Assembly (NCBI GenBank): GCA_037952775.1 | Contig: JBANAY010000003.1 | Span: forward strand, 7,874,001-7,938,000 | Source of the DNA: Clonostachys chloroleuca | Taxonomy: Eukaryota; Ascomycota; Sordariomycetes; Hypocreales; Bionectriaceae | DNA: 64,000 bases | Direction of reading: 5' to 3' | Part shown: positions 45,277 to 56,472 of the stretch, in pieces | Layout: each line of letters starts with the position of its first letter | Numbering within the stretch: position 1 is the first letter of the stretch | Program-made: the position numbers and the translations under genes | The notes under the pieces: generated by a model | Seen by the model: only the letters and a program-made list of their open reading frames with translations | Databases searched by the model: none | Told to the model about the DNA's origin: nothing

Positions 45277-45278
<2 letters not shown>

Positions 45279-45820
45279 TAAGATCCACGGATTGCAGTTG
45301 TAAAACTGACTCTCTCTAGAACGATTCCCCTATTTATTAGGTTTGCACCTTGTAATTAGCCTATGACCGGCTCCTGGCTCTGTTGGCTTCTTTGGTAAGA
45401 CGGATTTCTGCCTCCGTCCCGTTATAAGCCTAGGCGAAACAATTTTGGTTAATGACCTTTCTGTCTAGAGCTATTGTCCAGAACTAGAAAGGGCTTGCAC
45501 TGAAATACTCATGCACGTGGTGTAAAGTTTTGCCAAGCCGGTTTCCTTAGATCCGTCACTTCTTGCCTTGTGCCAATCTCAGCGTTGTAATTAGTAATGT
45601 AACTATCAATAAAAGAATAGCGTGATTCAGTTTGGTCATGCTTTACCAGGGGGGCCACTTCTTCGAGCCGCCGAGTAACTGCACGGTGGTTGAGACCTGC
45701 TTAAGGTGATCAGCATTACGAAACAGGAAGAAAGGTACATTCTCATCTGGCGCCGAGGTAGCATTCTAGCGGAGGAGTAGGAGAAAGCTTCATCTGGCAG
45801 TTTGCGGGTCTCATGGTTAA

Positions 45821-45827
45821 TATAAAT
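45821..45827 (+). promoter_or_regulatory. TATA box of the xylanase gene
   Basis: TATAAAT about 120 bases upstream of the xylanase ATG, a normal spacing for a highly regulated fungal hydrolase gene. Confidence 0.5.
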
Positions 45828-45947
45828 GAGTTTCTCTTTGTCTATGAAGCGAACCTGAAGGCTTTGGAAGCCAAGATTTCATTGCGCTTCCTTCATCAAG
45901 ATAAATTATTTTTGGCACATGAGAGTTGCCGTCACCATTCACTGACC

Positions 45948-47221
45948 ATGAAGCCATTTATTGCCTTCCTTTTCGGAACTCTTGCGGCAGCCTTTCCTGT
46001 CGACTCGATTGAGCTAGATCCTGAACTTGCCCTCCGCCGTGTTAACATCACTGAGCGCATGCCAGACTTGGAAGAACGTCAGGCATCATCTAGCATTAAC
46101 CAATTGATTAAAAATCGTGGCAAGGGCTACTTTGGTACTGCTACTGACCGTGGCCTACTCCAGAGAGAAAAGAATGCGGCGATCATCAACGCAAACTTTG
46201 GCCAGGTCACGCCTGAGAACAGCATGAAGTGGCAGTCTTTGAACCCATCTCAGGGCCAATACAACTGGGGCGATGCCGACTACCTGGTGGACTTCGCGCA
46301 GCAGAATGGGAAATCCATTCGTGGACATGTGAGTTCCATGGACCTATGCAAATCAAGCACCGCTAACAAATCTTGCAGACTCTTGTTTGGCATTCGCAAC
46401 TCCCTCAATGGGTGGCTAATATCAACAATGCTGATACTCTGCGCCAAGTTATCCGCACCCACGTTAGCACTGTAGTTGGAAGGTATAAAGGGAAGATCCG
46501 TGCATGGGTTAGTCTTTGGTCTTGGCTCTTGGATGTGCCACATGAGATCTATGCTGACATTTGCCAGGACGTGGTGAATGAGATCTTCAATGAGGATGGA
46601 ACGCTCCGAAGCTCTGTCTTCTCTAGACTATTAGGGGAAGAGTTTGTTTCCATTGCGTTTCGTGCGGCCAGAGAAGCCGACCCCGCCTGCAGGCTCTACA
46701 TCAACGACTACAACCTGGATCGTTCCGGGGCCAGCAAGGTCAACTTGATGCGATATTACGTTGACAAATGGATCTCCGAAGGAGTTCCCATTGATGGTAT
46801 AGGTCAGTATCTCCGAACTAAACCGCTTAAAGCTCCATAGAGTATCTACATGACTGACCTAGCTGGATCAGGAACTCAAACACATCTTAGTGCAGGTGGA
46901 GGTGCTGCTGTCCAGGGCGCACTTCAGCAACTTGCCACTGCAGCGGTGACAGAAGTAGCGATTACAGAGCTCGATATCGCCAATGCGCCGACCAGTGACT
47001 ACAACGCAGTCGTGCAGGGATGTTTGAATACGCCAAAGTGCTACGGTATTACGGTATGGGGCATCAGCGACAAGGTAAGTTCGTCCTGATATGTGATACG
47101 ATTGGGGAATAAGCCTGACTCCTCCTAGGATTCCTGGCGCACAGGGGCGAACCCATTGCTTTTCGATAGCAACTTTAACCCAAAGGCGGCGTACAATTCA
47201 ATTGTCACTCTTCTGAGTTGA
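45948..47221 (+). CDS. Secreted GH10 endo-1,4-beta-xylanase (XYN3-like)
   Basis: Five exons, 45948-46328, 46379-46507, 46568-46802, 46872-47074 and 47129-47221, give 346 residues. A signal peptide ([17 protein letters not shown]) and a propeptide ending at LEERQ precede the catalytic TIM barrel. Conserved elements are [29 protein letters not shown] (acid/base Glu ~175, restored by splicing intron 2), YINDYN and ITELDI (nucleophile Glu ~281). It cleaves internal beta-1,4 bonds in xylan outside the cell. No cellulose-binding module is present. From family memory the barrel is very close to Trichoderma XYN3, which points to a hypocrealean host. Confidence 0.93.
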
Positions 47222-48291
47222 TTGGCCGATTCATCAAGCATTGGAGGCACCGGGTAGTAGGATTGTCGAACATCGTAGCCGTTGCGGAAAGGATGAGTTT
47301 AGCAGCCGGGGAATTGAGCTCGGCAGTAGATAACAAATCAAAGGGATTCTATCTGTTCCCACACATCACGGAGTCTTTGTAGCAATTTTTGTCAATCTTG
47401 TGTACTGTACGGAGTATTGACCAACAGATCTCAATATACGGCCTGGCCCTTGACGTATACCAGCGTGGTCCGGCCTCAAGTACCAGACACCTAACACTGA
47501 CAGTATTATCATATATTAATTCTCTCTGCCGCAAGTAGTAATTACATGCGCGCCCGGTAAGTTTATCCTTACTCATGATGGACCCCTTATTGGAGGCGAG
47601 GAAGCGAGCCAACAATTCTGGGAAAAAGGGCACATAAATTGTGAAAGTGGCCTGATGAATCTGAGGGGGCCAGGGTGTTTACAGGCGGAGCAGCCAACCG
47701 AGAGGGAGAAATCGGGTCGCAAGTGGGTATTGGCAAGGTTTCAATTTTGCCTTCTCCTACTCTAACGATTTGTTGGGTCCGAGACTGAGCCAGGCCACCG
47801 CGGCATCTCTATTCGTAGCGGGAGAATCGTACCATGGCGAAGACTAAAAGAGTCTTTCGGTAATCTCTATGCCAGCCGATGTGATTCTTGTGGAGATTGG
47901 GGGAGGACTGGGAAGAGCCAGCCATCGCGTCCCTGGCCATCTTGGCTGACCCGACCTCCGCAGCCGTCGTTCGCCGATTGGCCCAGAACATTGTTGGGGA
48001 TGTCAAAAGAGGATCAGCCCAACGGACCGGGAAACCTGTTACGGGCCAGCGGCGTAATCATAGGCAATGTGTGCAGTGGCAGTGGCCAACAGTTTTGCCA
48101 TATAACACAAGGCATGAGGTTCAGACCAAATCCCAAACCTGCTTTCGTTCATCTCCCTAATTCTCTACAGGAGTTTCTAGGTCTGCAGCGTGACCCTTTC
48201 CATTATCACTCGACAGCAGGAGTGGCGGCACTTGCATAGATTCTGACTACGATACACCCTCGCCTGTGTTATCAACAAGGCAACATTCGCC
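47222..48291. other. Upstream region of the delta-9 desaturase
   Basis: No gene recognised. The frames at 47349-47633 (-) and 47809-48239 show no family signal. A 1 kb leader/promoter is usual for OLE1 genes, which are strongly regulated. Confidence 0.4.
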
Positions 48292-49785
48292 ATGTCTGAG
48301 CAGGCCTCAGCTGCCAAACAGGCTGCAGCCTTCCCTGATGGCACCGTCGACTACGTCCCCCTTCGAGAGAGCGGGAAGGCCAAGGCAGCAACTAACAAGA
48401 ACACCGTCCACATCTCCGAAACGCCCATGACGTTATCGAACTGGTACAAGCATGTCAACTGGCTCAATACCACGCTTGTCGTCTTCATCCCCATGATTGG
48501 GCTCATCGCTTCCTACTGGGTTCCCCTCCACCGATACACAGCCATCTGGGCCTTTATCTACTACTTCAACACAGGTCTAGGCATCACTGCTGGTAAGCAT
48601 CCATCCGAACTTCATGCGCTTTCCCCGTAATATTAACCTGTGATAGGTTATCATCGCATGTGGTCGCATTCCGCCTACAAAGGCAACACCCTCCTGAAGC
48701 TCTACCTCGCAGCAGTTGGCGCCGGCGCCGTCGAGGGATCTATCCGATGGTGGTCCTACGGACACCGAGTCCATCACCGATACACCGATACCGACAAGGA
48801 TCCCTACTCGGTCCGCAAGGGTCTCTTCTACTCCCACATTGGCTGGATCATCTTCAAGCAGAACCCTAAGCGCCAGGGCCGAACCGATATCACCGATCTC
48901 AACGAAGACCCCATCGTCGTTTGGCAGCACAAGAACTACATTAAGTCTGCCGTCACCATGGCTTTCATCTTTCCCGCTCTCGTTGCCGGCCTTGGCTGGG
49001 GAGACTGGGTCGGAGGTCTGGTCTACGCTGGTCTTCTTCGGGTCGGCTTTGTGCAGCAAGCCACTTTCTGTATCAACTCGCTTGCTCACTGGATCGGTGA
49101 GCAGCCCTTTGATGACCGAAACTCACCTCGTGACCACATGATCACTGCGTTGGTCACCCTGGGCGAGGGCTATCACAACTTCCATCACGAGTTTCCATCC
49201 GACTACCGCAATGCCATCATCTGGTACCAATATGACCCAACCAAATGGTTCATCTGGGTCTGGAAGCAGCTCGGATTGGCGTACGACCTCAAGCAGTTCC
49301 GCCAGAATGAGATCGAGATGGGCCGTGTCCAGCAATTGCAGAAGAAACTCGACCAGAAGCGTGCTACTCTCGACTGGGGAATCCCCCTGGAACAGCTCCC
49401 CGTCATCGACTGGGATGAGTTCGTGGAAGGCAGCACCAATGATGGCAAGGCCCTGGTTGTTATTGCCGGCGTCATCCACGACGTGTCGAGCTTCATCGCT
49501 GAGCATCCCGGTGGTAAGGCCCTGATTAAGTCTGCTATCGGTAAAGATGCCACAGCAATCTTCAACGGAGGAGTTTACTATCACTCCAACGCTGCCCACA
49601 ACCTCCTCTCAACGATGCGCGTCGGTGTCTTGCGAGGCGGCTGTGAGGTCGAAGTATGGAAGCGGGCACAGTATGAGAATAAAAATGTAACCTATGTGAA
49701 CGATTCGGAAGGTCACCGTATCATTCGGGCAGGGAACCAGGTGACGAAGATTGATCAGCTTGTCGGAAGCGCTGATGCAGCTTGA
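48292..49785 (+). CDS. ole1: Delta-9 stearoyl-CoA desaturase with cytochrome b5 domain
   Basis: Two exons, 48292-48592 and 48647-49785, give 479 residues. The three histidine boxes of acyl-CoA desaturases are present: HRMWSH (split from TAG by the intron), HRVHHRY and [10 protein letters not shown], with a further NSLAHW segment. The C-terminal ~100 residues form a fused cytochrome b5 domain with the heme-ligand motif EHPGGKALI and the second histidine in YYHSNAAH. The enzyme introduces the first double bond into palmitoyl- and stearoyl-CoA in the ER and is normally essential. Length and architecture match yeast and mould OLE1. Confidence 0.95.
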
Positions 49786-50557
49786 GATTACGGATGGAGA
49801 TAATGAATTAAAGAACCAAAAACGAATGTATACATAAACGATTTAGCACTGATATAGCAAACGAGGACCTGAATATAGCGTATTAAATGAACATTTCCCA
49901 GCTCCATTGATCGGAGCTTGGATTTTAATTATTCTTCAAATACCAGTCTGATGTGTCTCGTTACCCTTATCCTCCTCCGCTTAACAACAAGTCTTCAAGT
50001 TCATGTAAGACGTATCCGTTAAGGGCCCTTGCTGTCCGAGATAGTCCACGGTCTTTGATAAAGTGTCACTTCCTGATCATGAGTATTAGAAGACTGATTA
50101 TTAGTCACACCTAGAAGGTTCGGAAACTGATGCTAACATAAGACACGACTGAACTAACATTGTGTCATTTGGTCATTCGCTTTTGAATCATCTTGCACCT
50201 CTGCCATAGGGTAGCTCAAGGTTCTTGGATGTCGACCAGGCAGGCCCCTGCTCTACGAAGCGCACAGCTCAAGCCCCTTGCTCCCCATGTCAGAAGCCAA
50301 TGAAAACTTGAATGTTACAATATTTATTAAGCGGGCTTACATATGTAATACAGGATCATCAACCCCGTTTATCTCCGCGCATAAGCACTAGACCTGCTGT
50401 GTATTCATTCTCCTCTGTAGGAGTACTTAATAAGGGTTTCAATCCATCCCTCTGTCCTTCGAATATATACTTGTAATCATTGTTCATTGTACCCCTTAAT
50501 TACTCTCGCATCAGAGCCTCTACAAAATAAGATACCGATTGTACCGACTGGTTTAAA
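49786..50557. other. Intergenic, no gene seen
   Basis: 3' flank of ole1 and upstream region of the small membrane protein. AT-rich, no coding pattern. Confidence 0.4.
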
Positions 50558-51092
50558 ATGTCCAATTACTGTCTCCCCGTCGTCCCTCGGATCATCCTGG
50601 GCATTATTGATCCACTGGCTATGTATGTCAATTTTCAATTTTTGTTTCGGTGCCTTTATTATTAGAGTAACTAACACGCGGATCAGAACCCTGGCGGCTG
50701 CTTCCGCAATTTCCGACCCGGCAGCTTTCTACTTGCGTCAAGTGCCAAAATCAGTAGACCATCCGCATGAGATAGAGGTGTACACGCGCGTGATTTCACT
50801 GAACATAGCTGCTCTCATGTTGAGCATTGCGGCGTCTCAGGTAATCGGCGTGTGGATCAACAAGAGCGCATCCACGATCAAGTGGCTCATGATTTCTCAT
50901 TTGCTCGCCGATATTCTCTATCTTTACTCTGCGTACCTGGCAGTTGGGAAAGACTACTTCTGGAACCCGAGTCAATGGAACTCTGGCATGTGGGGGCTGT
51001 TTATCACGGACAACCTCTTCAATGCTACAAGGATTTTGAGCGTGCTGGGAGTGTTTGGGCCTCTAGGTAGCACGAAGCTCAAGGACTCTTAG
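50558..51092 (+). CDS. Small four-helix membrane protein (DUF7704-like)
   Basis: I propose two exons, 50558-50622 and 50687-51092, giving 156 residues. The first starts MSNYCLPVVPRIILGIIDPLA and is joined by a GTATGT donor and ATCAG acceptor in correct phase. This gives the family pattern of a first helix with a D/EP motif, then two or three further helices (VISLNIAALMLSIAASQVIGV, LMISHLLADILYLYSAYLAVG) and the typical ending FWNPSQWNSGMWGLFITDN followed by a last helix. An unspliced frame from 50487 is also open but lacks the N-terminal helix. Proteins of this type are common in ascomycetes and have no known function. Confidence 0.65.
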
Positions 51093-51477
51093 GCCTTGGT
51101 TATTTCGATGAAGAGGGTGAAGAGAGATAGTATCGCGCATTGCTGCTCGGAACAGTATATCGATCTTTGGAGGTGAAGCAGCTCATTACGTTTGATCTGA
51201 GCTATCAGGATGAAGAATCGTGCGAATGGAACTTTGTATTCTTAGAACGAGCCTAGCGGGCACCAGATTTCACATGATATTGACACGTATATCCTATGGC
51301 CCATTTCCCTGTTGGTTTCTTTCGGGGATCCGACAACAACTCTCTCTAAGATGGTAGATGCCATCTCTTTGACTGTTAAACTGAAATGGCCTCCAACGCC
51401 ATGAACGAGGATGGTGGCATAAGCAGCCACTTATCAATGAGAATCCTATAACAGGAGGCACACCTGCCCTGCAATCC
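51093..51477. other. Convergent intergenic region
   Basis: Between stops of the small membrane protein (+) and the secreted RG-rich protein (-). No gene seen. Confidence 0.4.
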
Positions 51478-52113
51478 TCAGGCTGCACATGCCAGAGCCA
51501 CCATGGCCCTTGATAGGCTTTGCGCTCCCATCCTAGTGGTCGTGAGGCGGGGGTGATCCGCCAGCTTTGAGCGGTCCATCAGCCTTGGGATGGCCGTCAG
51601 CCTCACCGAAATGGCCAGACTCGGGGGCCCAGCTTTGTGCATGCCTCCAAATCCCCCGAAGCCATTGCCTCTCCCTCGGCTACAGCATCCCCGGGCGCCG
51701 CGGCCTCGTGAAGGCCCATAGCTTCGTGAGGTATCACAGCCTTGTGAAGTACCGCGGCCTTGTGAAGTACCGCGGCCTTGTGAAGTGCCGCGGCCTCGTG
51801 AGCCACCACGGCCTCGTTGAGGACGACCACGTTGTCCAGGACCATTGAATGGGAAAAGGCCGTCAGAATTGGCACGCGGGGCGAGAAGATGATCACGAAC
51901 ATAGAGCTCGAAATCGCGCTCACCCAGTTCGTCGACGCAGTTACGGTCGTTAAGTTTGTAGTCGATATCAGGGTCAGCAACAGACTCGCCCAAGTCTCGC
52001 TGTGAGACCTCATTCTCATCGAGTCCGAGGGCAGCATCAGGCACCGCAATGACGCTGCTTGCTAGGGAGAACACAAGAGCTGCCGCAGCTCCGACTCGGT
52101 GGGTACCAACCAT
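51478..52113 (-). CDS. Secreted Gly/Arg-rich tandem-repeat protein
   Basis: As read, 211 residues. The start opens a signal peptide (MVGTHRVGAAAALVFSLASS, then VIAVP), followed by an acidic pro-region (~30-78) with ERDFELYVRDHLLAPR. A glycine/arginine-rich part follows with six-residue units such as GRGTSQ, encoded by an 18-base tandem repeat at 51705-51812. A break is likely at a run of five G (51623-51627). Read in the next frame the C-terminus becomes PESGHFGEADGHPKADG and ends in SPPPHDH at a TAG at 51533-51535. This fits the glycine/histidine/proline-rich style of a secreted protein better than the current ending. No known domain. It could be a cell-wall or effector-like protein; no function is claimed. 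Confidence 0.65.
   Translation of the reverse strand: MVGTHRVGAAAALVFSLASSVIAVPDAALGLDENEVSQRDLGESVADPDIDYKLNDRNCVDELGERDFELYVRDHLLAPRANSDGLFPFNGPGQRGRPQRGRGGSRGRGTSQGRGTSQGRGTSQGCDTSRSYGPSRGRGARGCCSRGRGNGFGGFGGMHKAGPPSLAISVRLTAIPRLMDRSKLADHPRLTTTRMGAQSLSRAMVALACAA
51623..51627. other. Probable homopolymer frameshift in the secreted repeat protein
   Basis: Five G (C5 in gene direction). Adding one C would join the glycine-rich part to a compositionally matching tail. Evidence is compositional only, weaker than for the phospholipase and HET cases. Confidence 0.45.
51705..51812 (-). repeat. 18-base tandem repeat, about six units
   Basis: Units start with C(T/C)(T/C)GTGA on the plus strand. 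Two are identical (CTTGTGAAGTACCGCGGC at 51741-51758 and 51759-51776), a third differs at one base, and the outer ones are more diverged. They encode the GRGTSQ-type units of the secreted protein. Confidence 0.85.
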
Positions 52114-53357
52114 TGTTAGGAATCAGCGAAAAAGGGGTAGATGAAGTTGCGAGAAGTGAAATAGTACGGTACAAGAGAAAGATGAAAAAGTGAAAGACAC
52201 TGGAGCTTGGGTAGAAGAAGGCGTCTTATGGGTTCTGAATGGTTTGGAATACTGATTAGAATATATATACTTTTTTTGCAGACAACAACACACCTTATGT
52301 ACGCGTCACGCGTGTCAGAGTTCGAGTAGCTTGACTGACTTAGCAGAAAATAGCAATAGATGATGCTAGACCTGGAATTTCCAACATTATGAATACGAAC
52401 GCCCTGAATAAGCCCTGCTAGCCTAAGTCTACGGTGATGCAGATGAAAGCTCTGTAAATCTCAATGCTGATCACTCCCTGCAATCAGGACGAGCTGGGGT
52501 GCTGCCTCTCGTACACAGCTTCCTTCTTACACTCATCTTCTATCCAATATCAACATCAGCCCAAAGCAACCCAGTGCGTATTAGTATATGTGCATATTAA
52601 TCTCATCAGGATGTCTCCGTGTCTTTGCTCAGACGGCTCTGAGCCATATAGTGTCCCTGCATTAGTGTTTGCAAATCGCCCTCAATTGAAGAGACGAATT
52701 GATTAGGCATACGCTTCAAGGCATCATCATCCTGCATATATTTTTTGCGGATTCCGGATCGCTAAATAAAGGAGAAAATAGGGAATTGATCATCCCTGTG
52801 TGGAAAGCGCTATTACAAAAATCGGTTTACCAATAAACGTCATGTCCGATGGCGGTCCGATGGCGGTACGATGCGTCGTGCCCCAAATTAGGACTAACAA
52901 CAGAGCAGCTTCTATGACTGGCTTAATGCTCTCTTGGCATAAATGGATGTCCTTTCTCGGTCGAGCTTATAGTTGCTCGCTGAAAATGCAAAATCCATTC
53001 GGCGAGCAAGAAAAAAGTTCAGCAACCCAGATACCGCCAGCCTAAAGCAGACTTAATCAAGTATGGCTAGTTTTCAATGGAGAGCATATTAGATTCGGTC
53101 TACGGGGATTCGATAACTTAATGCCCGGCAAGCACTTCGCGGCTTAGTAACGCAGTCAAAGGGTTTGACTTTGAGCAGAAGGGTATAGTCTGGCTCTGTC
53201 ATGGCAAGTATGTTAATCATCTAAATGTAGTATTGGGAGGAGATTGCTGTTTTGTTGTTCAGTTCGATCCTGTCGGCCCAATGAAGTGAAGCAAAGTCAT
53301 CCGTTGCCTCATATCCGCTCGATTACTTCCACAAGTTCACATGGCGCGGCTTAACCG
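52114..53357. other. Intergenic, no gene seen
   Basis: No frame with family content. Two stretches at about 53130-53180 and 53340-53385 share GCGGCTTA and, further on, ACTxTGAxCAGAA, and may be an imperfect ancient duplication. Confidence 0.4.
52262..52269 (-). promoter_or_regulatory. TATA-like element of the secreted repeat-protein gene
   Basis: TATATATA about 150 bases upstream of the ATG at 52113, in a position suited to a TATA box. Confidence 0.4.
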
Positions 53358-53948
53358 CTAAAGTAGACTCTGAACAGAAAGCACTGAAAAGCTCAATCTC
53401 TCCGTATGTAGAAAGAAATAATATAGAATGAAAAAGATGGTCACAAGACTTACATGATTTGGCAAGGTAATCATCACAAGTCTTGTTGCGTGTAGATTCA
53501 TGGCTTTGAGCTCCAGCACGGTGAATTGAATTTGTAATTCTATGAGACTAACCCAGTCAGGACGAGGATATCTATTCTGAGCGTGGTCGGCCGCCCAATG
53601 TGGCGCTGCCACATTTCTGAATATTTCCATGGTGGCTGTGTAGGCGGTGCTGACTGGGAGACAAATGCATCGGCAATCGCTGCGGCAGTCGACCTTCGTC
53701 ATCGTCAGCAACTAAACCATGGCAAGTTTAGCTTGGTGCCAATGATGACTTGCTTGGCCTGATGCGGTATACTCAATGACAAGAATGAGTAAGAGCATTT
53801 GCGGGATCAACTCCGCCGCCGCCGCCATCTTATCGGAGGCAAGCTCATCCGAGAGGCGGTGCTTTAGGGCAGCAAGATGGCTATTTTGAGATTGGAGAAT
53901 GCTTCTCAGTCTAAAAGATGGCGATGATGTATTTAAGAAGCTGGCCAT
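53358..53948 (-). CDS. Uncertain small hypothetical gene, possibly spliced
   Basis: Two consecutive minus frames, 53712-53948 (MASFLNTSSPSFRL..., with a hydrophobic segment LIPQMLLLILVIEYTA) and 53358-53711 (VLELKAMNLHATRLVMITL). They are separated by a TAG in the same frame near 53712 and could be joined by a short intron with a GCTAAAC or TGCTGAC branch site. I do not recognise either part. Chance open frames are a real alternative. Confidence 0.3.
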
Positions 53949-54111
53949 GGTCGAGATCAAGTGTTGTATTCCCACCATCATCCGCATCAACATTCAACAT
54001 CATATCATCAGTACCTTATTCTAATTCCAATCCCTGTCTTCATCTACACGACCAATCAGAACCTTGACTTCTTCAAATTATTTAATCAATTCTTCATAAT
54101 CGCAAACCATA

Positions 54112-54669
54112 ATGGCCTTCACTACGCTATTCGCAACCGTTCTCCTCGTCAGCGGATTAGCCACGGCTGTCCCGACACCAACCATCCGGGCAGTCCCCTC
54201 AACCACAGTGAAGCTGACTGGAGTCACTCATTCTGTTACGGCTGGTCTTGGCGGTCTCAACTTTTCCCCGGATAATGTCGTTGCTGAAATCGGCGATGTT
54301 GTCGAGTGGCACTTCCTCCCGCTCAATCACGCAGTCGCGCAGTCCTCCTTCGCGGAGCCTTGCAAGCCACTCAACAACGGCACCGGCTTTTACTCTGGCT
54401 TTCAGTTCGCCACCAAAGAAAACCAGGCCCCCAAGGTTTTCCAGATTGTGGTGGAGGATAAGAAGCCCATCTGGTACTACTGCCCTCAAACCAACGGCAA
54501 CCACTGCCAGAAGGGCATGGTCGGTGTTATCAACCAGAATTTTGATAACCAGCTGTTCAGTCTTGCTAAGCACCGACAGCTTGCTGCTGGAACTGGTGTC
54601 TCTATCATCCCTCCTACGATTCAGGGCGGCGCAGTCATCCCAAATCCCAACCCTAATGGGGGCTTTTAA
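54112..54669 (+). CDS. Secreted cupredoxin-like protein
   Basis: A 185-residue single exon. A signal peptide (MAFTTLFATVLLVSGLATAVP) is followed by one cupredoxin fold: NFSPDNVVAEIGDVVEWHFLP, NHAVAQSSFAEPC, KVFQIVVEDKKPIWYYC and HCQKGMVGVIN. The type I copper ligands expected for the family are seen as His (NHAV), Cys (WYYC), His (NHC) and Met (KGM). This resembles the extracellular cupredoxin/serine-rich proteins of filamentous fungi, here without a long serine-rich tail or GPI signal. Likely extracellular copper-binding or electron-transfer protein. Confidence 0.85.
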   Translation: MAFTTLFATVLLVSGLATAVPTPTIRAVPSTTVKLTGVTHSVTAGLGGLNFSPDNVVAEIGDVVEWHFLPLNHAVAQSSFAEPCKPLNNGTGFYSGFQFATKENQAPKVFQIVVEDKKPIWYYCPQTNGNHCQKGMVGVINQNFDNQLFSLAKHRQLAAGTGVSIIPPTIQGGAVIPNPNPNGGF

Positions 54670-55908
54670 ATTCAAGCAGCTTCAATCATCATGACGGAAA
54701 CTGACGACGAGGCTTCATATACTGGGCGTTATGGGATTTCTCAGTCGTGCAATTCATTGTAGATATTTAACATAGACTTTACCTTCTTTCTTGGCCTTGG
54801 AATTTTAGATCTTCATTAGATACTTAGAGTTAATGTATCACACCTTTTCATAATTCTGACTGAGATTAACATAAACATACTTTTCTGTGGTTCTTTTCTA
54901 GACATCAGCTTCCTCATTTAGATTCAGGTTTACTTGCCTCCACCATCTACTTCAGATCAGCACGTGCGTCGAGTTGCCTTATTGGTAAACATAGCGAACC
55001 CGATGGTCAAACTTCTGGAAAATATGCTAGAACAGTGTGGTCTCCAAACAGGTTTGGGGCTAGGGATAATTCTATTGGGCTTTCTTTGTTTACTATACTC
55101 CTAACGACAAAACCAACATAATACAACCTAAACCGGCCATTGAAGCTCGTATGTCCATCTCGATGTGATCATTGCGGGTCAAGAAGACCAGAGCGATATT
55201 ATTCAAGCGAATGCGGGTCTGGTACGAAAGAACTAAATTAGACTTCATCTAAATATCTGAGACTCTCTGGGAAGAGGTTTGGTCGAGGATGGGATTTCAG
55301 TGACCTGGCAGAGGGCCAGAATTAGGTGGCCCTCTCAAAGTACACTATCGTGTGTGGTGAAAGGAACAAGCCCAAAAACGGTACTTGAGTAGCTGAGCTG
55401 TAATATTCCTCTTACGAGATGAAATATATCTACCAGCCACAGCACCTTAAGATACACTCAAATTTTCAAAGTTTACAAAGACTTGAGGGTGACAAGACAA
55501 AGAATATGTTGAAGTTCAAACATTGGGAAAACCAAATGAGTAACCACCAACCATTCAAACATGATACCTTAACTGCCGCTTCCTCTACTCATTTGCAAAA
55601 CATCCCCCGACCAGTCTCCCGCCCAACCCCCTCTTGGAAACCTTAAAACATGACGTTTATTGACACGGGTAAGAGGATTTTGTGGGCTTATCATGTGTGT
55701 TTTGGAGTAGTCATAGGGCAAGAAACCCCTGCCACCACATGAAGGGGGTTGATAAGCGGCTTGGCATGTTGGTGAGGCGGGGTTAATGGAGGACTCTTGG
55801 ACACGTCACAATAACCAGTTTCGTGGATTTAGCCGTTCCTAAACTGTCATAAGGAACCTATCCGCACCACCGAGACTATAAGCATCCGAATATCTAAGAC
55901 TCGATACA
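54670..55908. other. Intergenic, no gene seen
   Basis: The plus frame 55419-55646 lacks family features. The rest is AT-rich. Confidence 0.4.
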
Positions 55909-56472
55909 ATGGCCGACTATAGCCTCTACGATGCCACAGTGCCTCATGCTATTTCGGCTCTTAATGCAATTCTCAGCCTTCTCGATTTGCTTCAAACCCA
56001 TGCTTCAACCGCCAATGTCCCCGTTGAGGAATATATAAACGCCAGACTCATTTCGAACATGTATCCCTTTGATTTCCAAGTCTTCATGGTCTGTCGAATG
56101 GCTAAAGACATCATTGGCCACTGCCAAGGCGCTGAAGATGTCGCAAAGAACTTCGGCGCTGAAGAGGAGAAGCAACTGGCAGAATTGACGACACTTGAAA
56201 GCATGAATACACTGGTCAGGAAAACGTTGGATGTCGTCAATGATTCGGATAAGAATAAGTTCACTTCGAGAGCGGGAGCGATTATCACGTTCAACTATGG
56301 TCCGGACAAGTACATCACGTCTACAGTTTCGCAATTTATTGGAGGTTATGGATTACCCAACATGTACTTTCATCTTGTAACCGCCTACGATATTATGCGT
56401 TCAAAGGGAGTACCTGTTGGGAAGCAAGATCTATTAACACCTTTTTTCAATCAGCAACAGATTGCTCCTTGA
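55909..56472 (+). CDS. DUF1993-family protein
   Basis: A single exon of 187 residues. The start SLYDATVPHAISALNAILSLL, the central NARLISNMYPFDFQVFMV and the end GLPNMYFHLVTAYDIMRSKGVPVGKQDLL match the DUF1993 (PF09351) pattern of bacterial and fungal proteins. Those proteins form a four-helix bundle resembling DinB-like folds. No signal peptide; probably cytosolic. Biochemical role is not established for the family. Confidence 0.88.
   Translation: MADYSLYDATVPHAISALNAILSLLDLLQTHASTANVPVEEYINARLISNMYPFDFQVFMVCRMAKDIIGHCQGAEDVAKNFGAEEEKQLAELTTLESMNTLVRKTLDVVNDSDKNKFTSRAGAIITFNYGPDKYITSTVSQFIGGYGLPNMYFHLVTAYDIMRSKGVPVGKQDLLTPFFNQQQIAP

Larger units (their letters stand above)
44616..45947. other. 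Intergenic region with poly(A) tract, promoter of the xylanase
   Basis: No gene recognised. It holds a 39-base A run (45238-45276), two GGCTAA words and a TATA box ahead of the xylanase, listed separately. Confidence 0.45.
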
